This document shows positions 52,153 through 53,051 of a stretch of 53,051 bases of DNA, piece by piece. The notes beneath the pieces are model-generated. The model saw nothing but the letters and a program-made list of their open reading frames with translations, was not told the origin of the DNA and ran no database searches. The stretch is from Anaerolineae bacterium UTCFX2. GTDB lineage: Bacteria > Chloroflexota > Anaerolineae > Anaerolineales > UBA4823. Location of the stretch: NCBI GenBank assembly GCA_002050125.1, contig MWTA01000016.1:1-53051 (forward strand), written 5' to 3'. The position numbers and the translations under genes are program-made. Numbering within the stretch: the first letter of the stretch is position 1; each line of letters starts with the position of its first letter.

Positions 52153-52181
52153 ATTGTACTTTATTCGTTGCGAAATTGCAA
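52153..52181 (-). promoter_or_regulatory. Sigma-70-type promoter of ssb
   Basis: On the minus strand, TTGCAA (52176-52181), a 17-base spacer and TACAAT (52153-52158), with a start predicted near 52146. It overlaps the last codons of the methyltransferase gene. Confidence 0.6.
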
Positions 52182-53000
52182 GCAGTAATGATGAAATGTG
52201 TTGCTCACCCAGGCATTTCCGAACCCATAAGGCGCAAGGCGAATGTCGTCCTGGCACCAGATTTTCTCATCCTTCAAAGCGTAGATCTGGCTTAACCTTT
52301 GCGCCAGGTCCCAAGCTAAGGGGTAGATTTTCCCGCCTCGCTTGACGTTTTTTACGATGATCGTGAGGTAGGCGCCGGGGTTCAGGATCGGCTTCAGGTT
52401 GGCGTAGATTTCGGTCAACGTGTTCAGAAAGATCGCGTAGTCGTCGATGTTGCCCAGATCGTTGGGATCGTCCGAATAATAGACGTCGAGCTCTGGCGTC
52501 TGACGCCTTTTCTGCTGCGTCTCCGCTCCGCGGGCGCGCAGCATATTCCAGTAGGGCGGAGAAGTAATCACGTAGTTGACTGTGCCGATCCCAAACTCAG
52601 CCGCGATTGCACTCATCTTTAGCGCGTCCCCTTCGACCACCTGGCAGTTCAATCCCTGGGCGGCTTCACCCAGCAATGCAATTTCTTGTTCGATGATATT
52701 TTGTGCGATGGACGCATAGAAAGGGTTGAGTTCCACGCCAAAGCAATTGCGCCCCGAATGCAGCGCGGCGATCAGCGCGCTGCCGGTGCCTGCCATTGGA
52801 TCCAATATAAGCTCGCCGCGCTTGGTAAAGAATTCGATGAACTCCTGCGCCAGCGTCTCGGGAAATTTGGCAGGGTGGCGCAAGACGTCCTTTTTGCGCG
52901 GCGGCGGGTTGTGGATAAACCAGGACTTCTGAAATTTAATCCAGGTCTTTGGGTCCAGATCGTTTAATTTGTTTCGAGAAGGTCGCTTAGACACGTCCAT
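52161..53000 (-). CDS. DNA methyltransferase, N4-cytosine/N6-adenine type (orphan)
   Basis: A 279-aa S-adenosylmethionine-dependent DNA methyltransferase. Motif I ILDPMAGTGSALIAAL at about residue 65 precedes the catalytic motif IV TSPPYWNML near 147. SPPY (rather than DPPY) is usual for N4-cytosine enzymes. The I-before-IV order is gamma- or alpha-like; no long target-recognition insert is seen. No restriction endonuclease gene is adjacent, so it may be a regulatory or repair-linked solitary enzyme. The end of the contig lies 51 nt upstream, so upstream partners cannot be excluded. Confidence 0.88.
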   Translation of the reverse strand: MDVSKRPSRNKLNDLDPKTWIKFQKSWFIHNPPPRKKDVLRHPAKFPETLAQEFIEFFTKRGELILDPMAGTGSALIAALHSGRNCFGVELNPFYASIAQNIIEQEIALLGEAAQGLNCQVVEGDALKMSAIAAEFGIGTVNYVITSPPYWNMLRARGAETQQKRRQTPELDVYYSDDPNDLGNIDDYAIFLNTLTEIYANLKPILNPGAYLTIIVKNVKRGGKIYPLAWDLAQRLSQIYALKDEKIWCQDDIRLAPYGFGNAWVSNTFHHYCLQFRNE

Positions 53001-53029
53001 CGAGGTTTGCCTCAGGGAATCGATTCGTA

Positions 53030-53051
53030 AATTCTCTACCGTACAAAGTGA
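53030..53051. repeat. Right copy of the 22-bp terminal inverted repeat
   Basis: The last 22 bases are the exact reverse complement of bases 2-23. The repeat lies upstream of the methyltransferase gene, as the left copy lies upstream of larE. Confidence 0.9.

Noticed and set aside
2-53051. Whole contig as a transposon or linear element bounded by terminal inverted repeats
   Set aside because: No transposase, integrase, protelomerase or terminal protein gene, and the content is housekeeping and metabolic.

Overview
The window reads as one chromosomal contig from a bacterium that most resembles Chloroflexota, class Anaerolineae. This is an inference from gene content: soluble and membrane Ser/Thr kinases with fused ectodomains, many CPNCG-type zinc ribbons, FHA-ABC fusions, a translin homologue and a divergent family-B polymerase, all with moderately GC-rich coding. 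No rRNA, tRNA, CRISPR array, transposase or phage gene was seen. Housekeeping genes (proS, recN, nadK, ssb, glgA) indicate chromosome rather than plasmid. The first and last 22 bases of usable sequence are perfect reverse complements, probably a contig-boundary effect.

Layout. (1) 43-4288, plus strand: larE and larC (nickel-pincer cofactor synthesis), a universal stress protein behind a clear promoter, and glycogen synthase. (2) 4395-25093, plus strand: about 20 kb and fifteen genes of Ser/Thr phospho-signalling. It holds FHA proteins, a pseudokinase-PP2C fusion, a PP2C phosphatase, two transmembrane Ser/Thr kinases (one with LysM and formylglycine-enzyme-like domains outside), an FHA-FHA-ABC transporter, a LIM-like/DA1-like metallopeptidase, two vWA proteins, a membrane subtilase with cytosolic zinc ribbons, a phosphopantetheinyl transferase and a RanBP2-type zinc-finger membrane protein. 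Eight of the fifteen carry CxxC zinc-binding modules. A rho-independent terminator closes the block. (3) 25167-27885: an aromatic amino acid lyase of the HutH family with an Ala-Cys-Gly MIO triad, and an EamA transporter. (4) 27857-31077, minus strand: a tight three-gene operon of a RecA-like protein without Walker A, a small helical protein and a family-B DNA polymerase homologue with degraded exonuclease and polymerase active sites. (5) 31335-36038: a DUF11 surface protein, then a cyclic-nucleotide-domain histidine kinase divergent from two tandem single-domain response regulators. (6) 36284-43604: proS, a GH10 xylanase lipoprotein, an unrecognised protein, a patatin, DUF3054, an ECF sigma factor with a membrane partner, and a Nudix hydrolase. 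(7) 43635-53000, minus strand: a long run of co-directed genes (DNA methyltransferase, ssb, DUF3467, translin-like, two halves of a membrane-anchored Cas4-like nuclease, nadK, a zinc-finger membrane protein, recN, and a class A PBP homologue lacking its catalytic residues).

How they work together. The main system is region 2. Kinases and phosphatases would set phosphothreonine marks, FHA domains would read them, and the targets would be a transporter, vWA assembly factors and two proteases at the membrane. The second candidate system is region 4, a repair-like operon built almost entirely of proteins that look catalytically dead. The third is the translin/split-Cas4 pair in region 7, next to ssb and recN, which suggests nucleic acid processing. 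Functions are assigned from motifs read in the translations; no database search was possible.
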